Shown here: positions 19,387 through 29,211 of the stretch, one piece after another
How the letters are laid out: each line of letters opens with the position of its first letter
Position numbering within the stretch: position 1 is the first letter of the stretch
Source: Cytophaga sp. FL35
GTDB taxonomy: Bacteria > Bacteroidota > Bacteroidia > Flavobacteriales > Flavobacteriaceae
Length of the DNA stretch: 64,000 bases
Reading direction: 5' to 3'
NCBI RefSeq assembly: GCF_014349235.1
Contig: NZ_JACSOH010000002.1
Span: forward strand, 186,001 to 250,000
Position numbers and translations under genes: made by a program
The notes under the pieces: model-generated
What the model was told of the DNA's origin: nothing
Databases searched by the model: none
Seen by the model: the letters and a program-made list of their open reading frames with translations, nothing else

Positions 19387-20718
19387 TTAGTTACTTTCTA
19401 TTACAGAACCTTTTTCCCTATAAAGGTCTACTTCACCGTCTAGCATTACTGCCAATACAGTCATATTTTCATCTAATACGTGTTTTGGCAATTTTATGTA
19501 CTTAATGCCAGGATAATGGCTCCAATACACCTTGCCAACTTCTTGGTGGTTGATTTTGGATCCTTGACCCACCACATAAATTCGATTGATGTTATTCTTC
19601 AATCCTCTGAGAACTACCTCCCCGTTGGAATCACCTTTAACGAATAAATAAAGGGTCTTTTTATCTTTAGATAGGGTGGTTGGCCCATAAAAATGTTCTT
19701 TGGGTATACCGGCGATGGTTCCATAGATGGCTTCATTGTGTTTTTGTGTCCACCTACCTAAACCTTTTAAAATCGCTATTTGTTCCTGTGGTATACTCCC
19801 GTCTCCTTTGGGACCTATATCCAAAAGTAGATTCCCTCCATTTGTAAGGACATCTGCAAATATTCCAATCACCTGGTCGGTTGTTTTATAATCCGAATCA
19901 TTCTTTTGATAGCCCCATGAATTGTTCATGGTCATACAAAGTTCCCAATAAGGATTGGAAGGCCTAGTAATGGGCATTCCTTGTTCAGGAGTATCATAAT
20001 CACCTTCATTTTTTAATCGGGAGTTAAGAATTACGTCAGGATTTTTTTCTTGTAACATATTTCGAACTTTGGGCGCTTCCCATTCCTCAGAACTATGTTC
20101 CCAATCCCCATCAAACCAATATAAATCAGGATTGTAATTTTCCGAAAGTTCTTTTAACTGACCTTGATAAAGTTTCAAGAATTTATTCCATCTGCTAGGT
20201 TCATCCTGTACCTTGTACCTAATTGAATCACGGGTAAAATGGGTATAATCTGAATGCGACCAATCTGGCAAACTGTAATAGATTCCCAATTTTAGATTTT
20301 CCTTCCTAACGGCCTCTACAAAAGGGGTTAAAACATCCTGTTTGGCCAAGGCACTTTTAACTGAATTAAAATCACCTAATTTCGAATCCCAAAGGGCAAA
20401 TCCTTCATGATGCTTGGAGGTAATTACGGTATATTTTGCCCCTGCTTCCTTAATTAACTTTGCCCATTCTTTTGGTTGATAGTTTTTAGCCGAAAAACCT
20501 GAAGTCTGTTTTAAGTAGTCTTCATGAGAAATATAACCGTTAAAGAATGACCAAGACTCATCAATTCCATCCACGGAGTAAAGTCCCCAATGAATAAAAA
20601 CACCCAGCTTGGCATCTTTAAACCATTGCATTTTCTCCTTCTTTTTTGTGGAATCAGTAATCTGAGCCTGCAGGGCGAAGGATGCTAAAATTGATAAACC
20701 AAAAATCCACTTCCGCAT
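19387..20718 (-). CDS. GH29 alpha-L-fucosidase, secreted single-domain form
   Basis: 443 residues with a Sec signal (LASFALQAQ), no lipobox. Nearly the whole mature protein is a GH29 catalytic domain: GVFIHWGLYSVDG, ITSKHHEGFALWDSK, GIYYSLPDWSHSDY and the nucleophile region LYWFDGDWEHSSEEW, with Asp203 the likely nucleophile. A small C-terminal beta-domain follows (about 345-440). The WFDGDW form is typical of the classic GH29-A type that accepts simple aryl fucosides. It is 10 bp from the next fucosidase gene and probably acts in the periplasm. Confidence 0.9.
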   Translation of the reverse strand: MRKWIFGLSILASFALQAQITDSTKKKEKMQWFKDAKLGVFIHWGLYSVDGIDESWSFFNGYISHEDYLKQTSGFSAKNYQPKEWAKLIKEAGAKYTVITSKHHEGFALWDSKLGDFNSVKSALAKQDVLTPFVEAVRKENLKLGIYYSLPDWSHSDYTHFTRDSIRYKVQDEPSRWNKFLKLYQGQLKELSENYNPDLYWFDGDWEHSSEEWEAPKVRNMLQEKNPDVILNSRLKNEGDYDTPEQGMPITRPSNPYWELCMTMNNSWGYQKNDSDYKTTDQVIGIFADVLTNGGNLLLDIGPKGDGSIPQEQIAILKGLGRWTQKHNEAIYGTIAGIPKEHFYGPTTLSKDKKTLYLFVKGDSNGEVVLRGLKNNINRIYVVGQGSKINHQEVGKVYWSHYPGIKYIKLPKHVLDENMTVLAVMLDGEVDLYREKGSVIESN

Positions 20719-20795
20719 TTATTCTTATTTATAATTACAAACTCTCTGAAATTCAATCTATCTATTTCACTTAAAAAAGCGAAAGCCAATTTTCT

Positions 20796-22262
20796 TTAAA
20801 ATTTAAGCGTGAATGCTTCTGTTTTTAGAAGCTGCGGTTTTAAAGTCTCAGGAATTTCAATGACTATTCCCTTGCCACTCTTCTTCCATTTAAGTCGTTT
20901 ATTGAAACCTACGAGTTGCGCTCGTCCTCCTTTTGGTACCCAACCTTCAAAATAAATTTCGGAAGGTATGTTATCCTGTCCTTCCTTCACCAAATAAATA
21001 AGGTAGGTTTCCCCGGTTGGTTTAGAGGTTACGCATATATTTTCGTATTTGTAAGGGGCCATGGCCTCTGTACCATAAATGGCTTCGTCATTTGCATTCA
21101 TCCAAGTACCAATTTCCTCCAGTAATTTATACGCACCGGCATCCCATTCTCCTTCCGGGCTGGGAGCGATATTCAAAAGTAAGTTGCCTCCCTTTGCTAC
21201 AATATCTACCAAGGTATGTACAGCTTCCCTACCGCTCATATAGGTAGCATTTGGGGAATAGGACCATCCACCACCTGCAATTATACAAGATTCCCAAGGA
21301 TAAGGAAGTGGTTTTTCCGGAACCCTGTTCTCAGGCGTTAGGTAGTTCTGGTTTTTACCGTGAACGGCCCTATCCACCACAATTAATCCGGGTTGTTCCT
21401 TTCTAGCCTTTTCAACCAATTCATCCATTTTGATGTCTTGGTTGACAATTCGGTTTTTCAGGTAGCCACTTTCGTTATCTTTCAATTGTGCATCATACCA
21501 GCTGGTAATTTCGGACTTGGGCGTTTTGGCAACCCAACCTCCGTCTAGCCATAAAATATCCACCTTACCATAGCCCGTAAGCAACTCTAATATTTGATTA
21601 TGGGTGAAATCTGTAAACTCCTGCCATTTTTCCGGGTTTTCAGACGGACTATAGTTCACGTTTCTATCCCTTGGCGGGTAATAGGGATCCCAGTAGGAAT
21701 CAACGTTCCAATCCGGTTTTGAGAAATAAGCTCCTGCCCATAGACCTTCATTTCTAAACGCTTCAAAAACCTCCTTTGTAATGTTTGCCTTAGGATTGGA
21801 GCTAAATGGAGTCTTGGGGTCCGTTATTTTGTAATCCGTATACTTGCTGTCAAACATAGAAAAGCCATCATGATGCTTGGTAGTGAAAACTACATACTTC
21901 ATACCAGCATCTTTAGCAGCCTTCGCCCATTTTTGAGGGTTGAATTTCGTTGGGTTAAAAGTGGTCTGTAAGCCCTCATATTCTTTTTTATAAGCAAAGT
22001 AATTCTCAGGACTGGAACCCTTTTTACGTTCGCACCACCCATATTCTTCAGGGCAAATGGACCAGGATTCCACAACGCCCCACTGGCTATATGGCCCCCA
22101 ATGCATTAGTAGTCCAAATTTAATATCTTGCCATTTGTCCAGTTTTTCCAGGACCAAGGGGTCCGTTTCCGGAACATACCTTTCATCTTCATAAATGGCT
22201 TGGCCATTTATCAATTGAACAAAAAATAAAAACAAAAAACTGGTGGGGGCTAAAAATTTCAT
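20796..22262 (-). CDS. GH29-like alpha-L-fucosidase, secreted
   Basis: 488 residues from ATG 22262 (an in-frame TTG lies two codons upstream). A Sec signal ends near LINGQA. GH29 landmarks are FGLLMHWGPYSQWG, VFTTKHHDGFSMFDSKYTDYK, AYFSKPDWNVD and the nucleophile region DILWLDGGWVAKTP with Asp240 as likely nucleophile. It differs clearly from the two neighbouring fucosidases (WLDGGW instead of WFDG, an extra Cys-containing loop ICPEEYGWCERKKG), so the three probably act on different linkages. It lies 13 bp after the FAH-family gene and so belongs to the fucose operon. Confidence 0.88.
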   Translation of the reverse strand: MKFLAPTSFLFLFFVQLINGQAIYEDERYVPETDPLVLEKLDKWQDIKFGLLMHWGPYSQWGVVESWSICPEEYGWCERKKGSSPENYFAYKKEYEGLQTTFNPTKFNPQKWAKAAKDAGMKYVVFTTKHHDGFSMFDSKYTDYKITDPKTPFSSNPKANITKEVFEAFRNEGLWAGAYFSKPDWNVDSYWDPYYPPRDRNVNYSPSENPEKWQEFTDFTHNQILELLTGYGKVDILWLDGGWVAKTPKSEITSWYDAQLKDNESGYLKNRIVNQDIKMDELVEKARKEQPGLIVVDRAVHGKNQNYLTPENRVPEKPLPYPWESCIIAGGGWSYSPNATYMSGREAVHTLVDIVAKGGNLLLNIAPSPEGEWDAGAYKLLEEIGTWMNANDEAIYGTEAMAPYKYENICVTSKPTGETYLIYLVKEGQDNIPSEIYFEGWVPKGGRAQLVGFNKRLKWKKSGKGIVIEIPETLKPQLLKTEAFTLKF

Positions 22263-22275
22263 GCGCAACTTTTTA

Positions 22276-23133
22276 TTATTCTGAATATGCTTTTGCTATT
22301 TGTTTGGAGCTTCCTAAACCTTCTATTCCCAATTCTACTACATCTCCGGGTTTCAAGTATTTTGGAGGATTAAAACCTAAACCAACTCCCGAAGGCGTTC
22401 CTGTAGAGATGATATCCCCAGGCAATAAAGTCATATACTGGCTGATGTAACTTACCACATGTTGCACATTGAAAATAAAATCTGAAGTAGAACTATCTTG
22501 AATTTTTTCCCCATTGAGTTTCAACCAAAGGTTAAGATTGTTAGGATCTTTAATTTCGTCTTTGGTAGCTATGAAGGGACCTATGGGGGCAAAGGTATCA
22601 CAACCCTTTCCTTTGCACCATTGCCCTTCTTTTTCAATCTGAAAGGCTCTTTCACTATAATCGTTATGTAGAACGTAACCTGCAATGTGATCGAAAGCGT
22701 TTTCCTCAGAAACGTACGATGCTTTTTTACCGATAACAATAGCCAATTCCACCTCCCAGTCTGTTTTTTCACTATTCTTTGGAATGACAACATCATCGTT
22801 AGGGCCCACGATTGCCGATGTAGACTTAAAGAATAGCACAGGCTCCTTGGGTACCGCCATTCCGCCTTCTTCAGCATGTTTGGCATAATTCAATCCTACA
22901 CACACTATTTTTGACGGTCTGGTCATTGGAGGCGCCAAACGTGCATCCTCATCAATTTTTGGGCAGGATTCCTCATTTTCCAAGAGCCACTTTCCCAAAC
23001 GCTCAATCCCGTCTCCTCCAAAAAAATTCTCATTAAAGTCTTCACCAAAGGCAGAAACATCAATACGGGTACCATTTTCCAATTGAACCCCTGGTTTTTC
23101 CGCACCTTTTTTTCCGTAACGTACTAATTTCAT
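22276..23133 (-). CDS. Fumarylacetoacetate-hydrolase family enzyme, probable fuconate-pathway hydrolase
   Basis: 285 residues, cytosolic. The FAH core starts near residue 75 (KIVCVGLNYAKHAEE). The metal site is visible as DWEVELAIVIG (two Glu) and NDYSER (Asp), with TPSGVG near the end. By family such enzymes hydrolyse C-C bonds of acylpyruvate-like sugar acids. Placed directly after L-fuconate dehydratase, the best candidate is the 2,4-diketo-3-deoxy-L-fuconate (or 2-keto-3-deoxy-L-fuconate) processing step. Annotators often call this subfamily ureidoglycolate lyase, which the context does not support. A dehydrogenase for the preceding oxidation is not in the window. Confidence 0.8.
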   Translation of the reverse strand: MKLVRYGKKGAEKPGVQLENGTRIDVSAFGEDFNENFFGGDGIERLGKWLLENEESCPKIDEDARLAPPMTRPSKIVCVGLNYAKHAEEGGMAVPKEPVLFFKSTSAIVGPNDDVVIPKNSEKTDWEVELAIVIGKKASYVSEENAFDHIAGYVLHNDYSERAFQIEKEGQWCKGKGCDTFAPIGPFIATKDEIKDPNNLNLWLKLNGEKIQDSSTSDFIFNVQHVVSYISQYMTLLPGDIISTGTPSGVGLGFNPPKYLKPGDVVELGIEGLGSSKQIAKAYSE

Positions 23134-23198
23134 ATTGCTAATAGTGTTTTAAGTTGTTCTCACTTTTTTGAGCTTGAAAATTAAGGTAATTCTTTCGT

Positions 23199-24527
23199 TT
23201 ATAACACCACTTCCTTTTCTCCTAATATCTCTTGCCAAACAGGTCCATGTGGAAACGAATACTCCTCTAAGGATTCTCCTTTCATAGTGATACTAAAACC
23301 AGGCATTATGGGTGGCATATAAGCCCCGTTCTTGATGACCACAGGATCATGAAAATGTTCATGTAAATGATCAACATATTCTATAATTCTATTTTCCATA
23401 GAACCGCTCACAGAAATATAATCAATCATAGAAAGATGTTGCACGTATTCGCACAAACCAACACCTCCTGCATGCGGACAAACTGGAATATCAAACTTGG
23501 CCGCCATTAAGAGTATGGCCAAAATCTCATTAACACCCCCAACCCTACAACTATCTATTTGACAAATGCCAATGGCATTTGCCTGCATCAATTGCTTGAA
23601 CATTACCCTATTTTGGCAATGTTCTCCAGTTGCAACCTTAATTGGAGCTACTTCGGCAGCTATCTTGGCGTGGCCCAAAACATCATCCGGGCTCGTGGGC
23701 TCCTCTATCCAATACGGATTGAATTTTGCCAAACTGGCCATGTTTTCTATAGCTTCGTCCACATCCCATTTTTGATTGGCATCCATCATCAACCTCAAAT
23801 CAGGACCAATTTCTTCGCGTATAATTTGGGCACGTCGCATGTCATCCTTTAAATCCGACCCTACCTTTATTTTAATGTGATCAAAACCAAGTTCCTTCGC
23901 CTCGCGGCACAGACGGCGCATTTTATCATCAGAATATCCTAACCAACCCGCCGAAGTAGTGTAGGCCCTGTAACCATCCTTCTCCAACCTATTAATTCGT
24001 TCATATTTGGTAGCCTCTTGTTTCTTTAATAGTTCCAGAGCTTCTTCAGGAGTAATGGCATCGGTGATATAGGTGAAATCTACACAGGAGATAAACTCCT
24101 CCGGACTCATATCCGCAATTAACCTCCACAGCGGCTTGCCTTCCACTTTAGCATAAAGATCCCAAACGGCGTTTACCATAGCGCCCGTTGCCAAATGAAT
24201 AACCCCTTTCTCAGGACCTAACCACCTCAACTGGCTATCTCCAGTAATCATTCTATAAAAGGAAGCCATATTACCCGTAAAACTTTCCAAGGTTTTACCT
24301 ACTACAAGAGGCGCAAGGGACTCCAGTGCCGCTGCACAAAGTTCATTACCGCGGCCAATGGTAAATGTTAGCCCATGGCCCTCAAGACCTTGGGGGTGAT
24401 CGGTTTTTAAGATAACATACGCCGCAGAATAATCAGGATCGGGATTCATAGCATCCGATCCGTCTAGCGATTTACTTGTAGGAAAGCGTACATCCTTAAC
24501 TTCTATTCCTGTCATTAATATGCTCAT
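23199..24527 (-). CDS. fucD: L-fuconate dehydratase (enolase superfamily)
   Basis: 442 residues, the usual length of FucD. Catalytic residues are all in place: the KIK motif with Lys219/Lys221, metal ligands Asp249 (MMDANQKW), Glu275 (YWIEEP) and Glu302 (ATGEH), and His352 (PVCPHAGG). These positions are shifted by only one from those reported for the Xanthomonas campestris enzyme. It dehydrates L-fuconate to 2-keto-3-deoxy-L-fuconate in the oxidative L-fucose pathway. It sits between the AraC regulator and the FAH hydrolase, 65 bp upstream of the latter, and has its own -7-like box just upstream. Confidence 0.92.
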   Translation of the reverse strand: MSILMTGIEVKDVRFPTSKSLDGSDAMNPDPDYSAAYVILKTDHPQGLEGHGLTFTIGRGNELCAAALESLAPLVVGKTLESFTGNMASFYRMITGDSQLRWLGPEKGVIHLATGAMVNAVWDLYAKVEGKPLWRLIADMSPEEFISCVDFTYITDAITPEEALELLKKQEATKYERINRLEKDGYRAYTTSAGWLGYSDDKMRRLCREAKELGFDHIKIKVGSDLKDDMRRAQIIREEIGPDLRLMMDANQKWDVDEAIENMASLAKFNPYWIEEPTSPDDVLGHAKIAAEVAPIKVATGEHCQNRVMFKQLMQANAIGICQIDSCRVGGVNEILAILLMAAKFDIPVCPHAGGVGLCEYVQHLSMIDYISVSGSMENRIIEYVDHLHEHFHDPVVIKNGAYMPPIMPGFSITMKGESLEEYSFPHGPVWQEILGEKEVVL

Positions 24528-24551
24528 GGTCTGTGATTAGATTTACTAAAG

Positions 24552-24559
24552 CAAAACTA
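24552..24559 (-). promoter_or_regulatory. -7 promoter element for the fucose operon
   Basis: On the minus strand TAGTTTTG (followed by C) is an exact match to the Bacteroidota -7 consensus TAnnTTTG and lies 25 bp upstream of the fucD ATG. No -33 TTTG at the ideal spacing was found. It suggests that the catabolic genes can be transcribed separately from araC. Confidence 0.45.
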
Positions 24560-24639
24560 ATTGCCACGAACTTTAATCGCTACACCAAAACCAACGTATA
24601 TTGATACTTTTTTTGCTTAAATTGTATTAATGACAAATT

Positions 24640-25500
24640 TTAGGTATGCAACTTCACATAATCACTAGGAGACATTCCTGTAATTGCCTTAAATTGTCTA
24701 TTAAAGTTGGAAATGTTATTGAATCCAGACTCGTAACATACTTCTGAAACCGATTTATTGTGCTCCATTAGCAATTTACATGAAAAACCCACCCTGATTT
24801 CATTTAGGTATCTGGTAAAAGTTTTTCTATGTACCCTTTTGAAAAATCTACTAAAAGCCGATGGGTTCATATGTGCAATCTCTGCCACATCCTTGGAATG
24901 AATGGGAGTATTAAAATTCTTGAAAATAAAGGAATAAATCCGATCAAGGTTTTCGTCATCGGATTTCCGAAATGAAGAAACAAACCCTGCACTGGACAAT
25001 AAAGTATAGCTGGGGTGCTTCGCCAATTTATTCAATATTTTTACAAAGCTTACAGCTTTATCAAATCCTTGTAGTTGAAGTAAACCTTCTATTTCATCAA
25101 TGGTCTTAGGAGACAATCCCTCAAATTTTACACCCTGCTGTGCAAGTTCAAAAAGGCGGGCTATGGGCTGAACCTCTGGAGTAGACAACCATCCCTCACC
25201 AAAAAAATCCTGTATAAAATGGACTGCAATAGCCTCAGCTGTCAATTCAGAATTATCGGAAAAATAGACATCATCGTTCAACCACATATGAGGAAGGTTC
25301 TTACCAATTAGCACCACCTCTCCTTCTACAAACTTTTCAATACTATCGCCTATAAACCTGGTTCCGGTACTTTTCTTAATCGCCACCAACTCCAATTCCG
25401 GATGATGGTGCCAAATTTTAAGAAAGTGGGGGTAACTGTTCATACTAACCGTAAAGGAACTATTCTTGGCACTTGCCCTGTCTAATAAATGCAGTTTCAT
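24640..25500 (-). CDS. AraC-family transcriptional regulator of the fucose PUL
   Basis: 286 residues. The N-terminal half is cupin-like (HHHPELELVAI, GEVVLIGKNLPHMW) and would bind a sugar ligand. The C-terminal ~100 residues hold the two AraC helix-turn-helix motifs (IHSKDVAEIAHMNPSAFSRFFKR and VSEVCYESGFNNISNFNRQFK, then GMSPSDYVK). It lies upstream of fucD on the same strand and is divergent from the PUL2 susC, well placed to control both sides. Ligand unknown; fucose or a fuconate intermediate is the inference. Confidence 0.88.
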   Translation of the reverse strand: MKLHLLDRASAKNSSFTVSMNSYPHFLKIWHHHPELELVAIKKSTGTRFIGDSIEKFVEGEVVLIGKNLPHMWLNDDVYFSDNSELTAEAIAVHFIQDFFGEGWLSTPEVQPIARLFELAQQGVKFEGLSPKTIDEIEGLLQLQGFDKAVSFVKILNKLAKHPSYTLLSSAGFVSSFRKSDDENLDRIYSFIFKNFNTPIHSKDVAEIAHMNPSAFSRFFKRVHRKTFTRYLNEIRVGFSCKLLMEHNKSVSEVCYESGFNNISNFNRQFKAITGMSPSDYVKLHT

Positions 25501-25633
25501 TTTATGGTTTTCTAAACATTAATTTAACAAAGAGGCATACTAAAAATATCAAATCAATCAAATATAGTCAGTTGTGGCAAAAAAAATACCAATGAGTGTA
25601 TAATTTTTAGTAGGGCATCCCAATTATGACTTC

Positions 25634-25641
25634 TAATTTTG
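25634..25641 (+). promoter_or_regulatory. -7 promoter element upstream of PUL2 susC
   Basis: TAATTTTG matches the Bacteroidota -7 consensus TAnnTTTG exactly and lies 159 bp upstream of the susC ATG in the 299-bp araC-susC gap, implying a long 5' leader. A clear -33 element was not found. The rest of this gap is AT-rich and holds nothing else I can name. Confidence 0.4.
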
Positions 25642-25799
25642 GAGCCGTGGTTTAGCAAATTGTTAATTCTTCAATAAAAATTGGATATCCGTTGAAACTT
25701 TTTAGCAAGTGATTTTCAGTTATTAAAAATCGAGACAAACAATTAAAAAATCATAAAAAAATCAGCACAAACTAAGTCTAACTAACGCTTTCATCGATT

Positions 25800-28700
25800 A
25801 TGAAAAAACGACCAAAGTTCAGAAGTTCCCAACGGGCACTTCCAAAACTTGATTACAAAACAGCGGTACTACTGCTGTTGACGTTAATCATTCAAAATGG
25901 TGTTACTGCATCTGATAATGTGTACGTACCCACAAACAAAACTAACGTTCAAACAACAATCTCCGGAACCGTCACGGACGAAAGTGGATATCCCCTACCG
26001 GGTGCCACGGTGGTTGAAGTTGGTACTTCCAATGGAGTTTCTACGGATTTTGATGGTAATTACTCCATAACCCCAACGGGAGATAACCCCGTATTAGAAG
26101 TTTCTTATATAGGTTTTGCCAAAAAAACCGTAAATGTAAATGGCCAGACTTCCATTAATATTGTACTTACCGAAGATGCAAGTGAACTTGACGAAGTGGT
26201 GGTTACTGCCCTTGGTATCAAGAAAGACGCTAAAGCCCTAGGGTATTCCGTTGCAAGTGTGGATAGTGAAAGGATTCTTGCCAGTGGTACTCCCGTAAAC
26301 GCGCTACAATCTCTTTATGGTGCAGCAGCCGGTGTAAATATCGCATCAACGGCAACAGGACCTTCTGGAGGTGTAAAAATCAATATTAGAAATGCTGTTT
26401 CCTTTGATGAGAACTCTACAACAAGGCCTCTTATCGTAGTTGATGGTATCCCAATACATGATGAAAATACTGGCATTAGCGCCAATGCACGAACTGGAAG
26501 AGACAATGGTACCGGCATTAATGACATTAACCCTGACGATATTGCCTCGTTTGAAATTTTGAAGGGCGCCAAGGCTTCTGTTCTATACGGAAGTGAGGGT
26601 GCTAATGGCGTTCTATTGATTACTACAAAAAGTGGTTCTAAAGCTAGAGGATTAGGAATTTCTGCCTCTTTAACCACCTCCATGGAAAAAAGCGCCTTTA
26701 CCCCAGATTTGCAAGATCAATATGGAACGGGTAGAAGCCCAAGTAATACTGCAAGCGATGACCAAGGTTATTACATTAACGAAAATGGAGAAAGAGCATT
26801 GGATATTGCGGGACCTGCTTTTGGCCCCAAATATGACCCTAGCGTAAATTTAAGATGGTGGGATGGTTCCTTAAGACCGTGGCAAGCCACAAGACAGGAT
26901 GTATACGATCAATTATTCAAAACGGGACATCAAAGAACTGCCAATGTTGCCTTAAGCGCCGGTAGCGATAAAGGCTCCGTTAGGTTTTCATATACCAACC
27001 TACAGTACACTCCTATCATTCGCAATTCTGAATTTGACAAAAATACCTTCAGTTTCAACGCCTCCTACGATCTAAACGATCATATATCTGTTAAATACGT
27101 TGGAAACTACTTTGTTTCCAATAACCTTAACTCCTCATATGCCGGATCTTTTGATGCTCAAGGAGCAGGGTCAGCTTTAGGTGGTTACTCTAGGGATATA
27201 GATATCGACTTACTTCGCAGTTATTTGGTTACCGAAAATGGCTATAACTATTTTCAAAATGAGGAAAGAAGACAAAACTTCATTTCTAATGGTAGGGCAT
27301 CATTAGTAGGTACCCTTTGGGATTGGACTCAGAATGAATCAAGCTTTAACCGTATTCATAACATTCAATCCCTAACGCTGGATTTAACATTTAACGATAC
27401 TTTTAGTGCCACCATCCTTGGAGGTATAGACAATACTGTTGAAAGAACTGAATACAAAGGTAAACTACAAGATCCGTCTTTAATTGGACCAAATAGTGGT
27501 TCTGCATATACAGATATTACAAGGTTAATTAGAAAGACCTACGGTCAGGGAACTTTAAACTTTGACACGGATTTCAATGATTTTGGATTGTCCGGTTTTG
27601 TCGGAGGTGTCATTAGGGAAAACTATTCTGAAAGTAAAGGAGCTGAAAAAATTGGAGGGATGGTAATCCCTAACTACTTTTCTTTCACCAACCTTCCGTC
27701 GGGAATCCAGCCACAATATCAGTTCGGTAACGGAGAAGATATTTTGTACAGTGCTTTGGGTTCTTTACAAGTTGATTGGAAAGACCAAATTTATGTGGAA
27801 GCACAAGCAAGACAGGATTGGTCTTCCATCCTTCCTCCTGGAAACAACAGCTACTTTTATCCTGGTGCTAGTGCAACGTGGATCGCATCTAACAGTTTTG
27901 ATTTACCTGCGGCAGTGAAGTTTTTAAAGCTTAGAACCTCTTGGGCAGATGTAGGTAGACCCGGCCCTAGATATTTCAGTAATGTTAATTTAGACGTTTC
28001 ACAATCAGGTGGTGGGTTTATACTCTCTCCTCCAAGTGATTTACCTCCAATTGACGATGACTTCGTACCTAACTTAAAACCGGAAAGAAAAAGAGAATAC
28101 GAAGTAGGTATAGAAGGGTATTTCTTCGAAAACCAAAGAGTTGGTATTGATTTTTCCGTTTACCATTCCAACACTTATGACCAAATTATGAAGGTGACTG
28201 CACCTCCAGGATTGGGCGTTAATAACATTAGAATTAATGCTGGTGACGTTGCCAATACAGGATGGGAACTTGCACTAAAGACCAAACCCGTCTTTAAAGA
28301 AGATTTCTCTTGGAATCTTGATATGACATTTGCAGCTAGCAAGACAAAAATTGAAAGATTGGACGGGGAATTAACTTCTCTTTCCCTATGGAGCACCAAT
28401 GGCCTAAATGCCGTTGCAGAAGTAGGAGGAGAATATGGTGTTATTATTCAACAGCAAGGCCATCAACACTACATCAACCCTTCTAACGATAACGACCCAA
28501 ATAACGGAGAACTTATTGTAGATCCCAATGGACAACGCTACAGCTACTCAAGACAGAGCAACCGCAAAGTAGGTAAGTTACTTCCAGATGTTACTGGTGG
28601 TCTTTTCAGTAGGTTCAATTATAAAAATGTAAGCTTAGTAGTAAATATGGACTACTCATTTGGAGCCACTTTTATCAACGAAGCAGAAAGTTATATGATG

Positions 28701-29195
28701 GCTTCTGGGGTGTTAGAAGAGTCTTTGGCTTACAGGGACGCTGCCAGTGGTGGTGTTGCTTATCACTTAAATGAAGAAGGTGCAAGGGTTGCCGGCACCA
28801 ATCCAGGTACGGGGGCAACATTTAATGATGGTGTTCTCTTGCAAGGTGTAAATGCCAACGGGGAACCTAATACACAGATATCTTCTGCCCAGGACTATTA
28901 TTATGCTTCCTATTTCTCCAATGGCTTTTTTCCAGAAGACAGATTGTTTAAAAGTGATTACATAGCTTTAAGGAACGTATCCTTGGATTATAGACTTCCA
29001 AATTTCTCCAAGAATATTGGATTGAGCGATATAGTAGTTTCGGTATTTGCTAACAATTTAGCATACATTTATAAAGCAGCGCCCAATACCATACCTGAGT
29101 CTTCTAACGGCACTGGTTGGTCTGGCGGATCATATGGAACCACTGCTCTACCTGCTCAACGTTCATTAGGACTTTCCGTAAAGGCAAAACTTTAA
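25800..29195 (+). CDS. SusC/RagA-family TonB-dependent receptor (PUL2)
   Basis: 1131 residues. The basic N-terminus (MKKRPKFRSSQR) and hydrophobic helix (AVLLLLTLIIQNGVTAS) form a long signal peptide. The carboxypeptidase-like domain follows (GTVTDESGYPLPGATVVEVG), then TonB-box LDEVVVTALGI, the plug (LIVVDGIPI, FEILKGAKASVLYG) and the barrel. The LGIKKDAKALGYSV stretch after the TonB box marks it as a different SusC subtype from the one in PUL1. The gene is divergent from araC and followed by SusD after 16 bp. Because of the adjacent fucosidases it probably imports fucose-containing oligosaccharides (inference). Confidence 0.95.
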   Translation: MKKRPKFRSSQRALPKLDYKTAVLLLLTLIIQNGVTASDNVYVPTNKTNVQTTISGTVTDESGYPLPGATVVEVGTSNGVSTDFDGNYSITPTGDNPVLEVSYIGFAKKTVNVNGQTSINIVLTEDASELDEVVVTALGIKKDAKALGYSVASVDSERILASGTPVNALQSLYGAAAGVNIASTATGPSGGVKINIRNAVSFDENSTTRPLIVVDGIPIHDENTGISANARTGRDNGTGINDINPDDIASFEILKGAKASVLYGSEGANGVLLITTKSGSKARGLGISASLTTSMEKSAFTPDLQDQYGTGRSPSNTASDDQGYYINENGERALDIAGPAFGPKYDPSVNLRWWDGSLRPWQATRQDVYDQLFKTGHQRTANVALSAGSDKGSVRFSYTNLQYTPIIRNSEFDKNTFSFNASYDLNDHISVKYVGNYFVSNNLNSSYAGSFDAQGAGSALGGYSRDIDIDLLRSYLVTENGYNYFQNEERRQNFISNGRASLVGTLWDWTQNESSFNRIHNIQSLTLDLTFNDTFSATILGGIDNTVERTEYKGKLQDPSLIGPNSGSAYTDITRLIRKTYGQGTLNFDTDFNDFGLSGFVGGVIRENYSESKGAEKIGGMVIPNYFSFTNLPSGIQPQYQFGNGEDILYSALGSLQVDWKDQIYVEAQARQDWSSILPPGNNSYFYPGASATWIASNSFDLPAAVKFLKLRTSWADVGRPGPRYFSNVNLDVSQSGGGFILSPPSDLPPIDDDFVPNLKPERKREYEVGIEGYFFENQRVGIDFSVYHSNTYDQIMKVTAPPGLGVNNIRINAGDVANTGWELALKTKPVFKEDFSWNLDMTFAASKTKIERLDGELTSLSLWSTNGLNAVAEVGGEYGVIIQQQGHQHYINPSNDNDPNNGELIVDPNGQRYSYSRQSNRKVGKLLPDVTGGLFSRFNYKNVSLVVNMDYSFGATFINEAESYMMASGVLEESLAYRDAASGGVAYHLNEEGARVAGTNPGTGATFNDGVLLQGVNANGEPNTQISSAQDYYYASYFSNGFFPEDRLFKSDYIALRNVSLDYRLPNFSKNIGLSDIVVSVFANNLAYIYKAAPNTIPESSNGTGWSGGSYGTTALPAQRSLGLSVKAKL

Positions 29196-29211
29196 TAAAA
29201 AAAATAGCAAC

